Source of the DNA: Gemmatimonadota bacterium
GTDB lineage: Bacteria; Latescibacterota; UBA2968
Assembly (NCBI GenBank): GCA_002714465.1
Contig: PAXL01000041.1
Location: 1 to 5,991, forward strand
Direction of reading: 5' to 3'
Length of the DNA stretch: 5,991 bases
Position numbers and translations under genes: made by a program. Shown here piece after piece: positions 5,971 to 5,991 of the stretch (positions within the stretch are counted from its first letter, which is position 1; each line of letters opens with the position of its first letter). The notes under the pieces were generated by a model. That model made no database searches, was not told the origin of the DNA, and worked only from the letters and a program-made list of their open reading frames with translations.

Positions 5971-5991
5971 TCGGCTGACTCCCCGTTTTTT
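5901..5991 (-). CDS. Possible C-terminal end of a gene entering from the right edge
   Basis: This minus-strand frame is open from the window edge to TAA at 5903-5901 and reads about 29 residues, including ANSHGINVVVVKREGTNLSH. Third codon positions are strongly G or C (23 of 28 counted), unlike the competing frame over the same bases. INVVVVKRE looks like a beta strand. Too little is visible to name a family. Just beyond the stop lies a run of six A on this strand, and the coding-like signal then moves to the frame of the neighbouring entry, so the two could be parts of one frameshifted gene. Confidence 0.3.
   Translation of the reverse strand, partial: KNGESADCSANSHGINVVVVKREGTNLSH
5959..5991 (+). 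terminator. Hairpin with GCAA tetraloop upstream of a T-run
   Basis: GCCGA (5962-5966) and TCGGC (5971-5975) pair around a GCAA loop (GNRA type); two wobble pairs and one T-A pair can extend the stem to 5959/5978. At least six T follow at 5986-5991, cut by the window edge. A 7-base spacer separates stem and T-run, so termination is uncertain. The bases also lie within a possible minus-strand coding frame. Confidence 0.3.

Overview
The window looks like a chromosomal piece of an uncultured, moderately GC-rich bacterium. All genes use ordinary bacterial starts, two of them (GTG and ATG) fixed by clear Shine-Dalgarno sites. The gene mix is a neutral-ceramidase-like metalloenzyme, a Gfo/Idh/MocA oxidoreductase, a remnant of a phytanoyl-CoA dioxygenase (PhyH) gene and an Eis-like GNAT acetyltransferase. 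I associate this mix with Poribacteria and similar sponge-associated or marine lineages. That is an inference from gene content; no marker gene is present.

Layout. At the left edge a truncated minus-strand gene (1-326) encodes a coiled-coil/one-membrane-helix protein with a 22-residue repeat. Divergent from it is an unrecognised two-helix membrane protein (414-1061), lower in GC than its neighbours in the lines I counted. A ceramidase-superfamily protein follows (1247-2704), with the zinc ligands kept but the usual catalytic serine replaced by asparagine. Its stop codon lies inside a 10-bp tandem repeat (2691-2748). The next spacer carries a dead PhyH fragment with its HxD iron motif intact (about 2893-3006). 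It ends 22 bp before the ATG of the Gfo/Idh/MocA dehydrogenase gene (3029-4033).

After a 320-bp spacer with no recognisable gene comes the Eis-like acetyltransferase (4354-5580). The right end (5581-5991) looks degraded. It holds a ribbon-helix-helix-like fragment on the plus strand, coding-like but unrecognised minus-strand frames, and two hairpins upstream of T-runs.

The intact genes do not form an obvious pathway. Spacing is mostly over 150 bp, so each gene is probably transcribed alone or nearly so. The region reads as accessory DNA with gene decay (PhyH relic, RHH relic, possible frameshift at the end of the acetyltransferase gene) rather than a coherent new system. I did not find a CRISPR array, tRNA, rRNA, insertion sequence or defence system.
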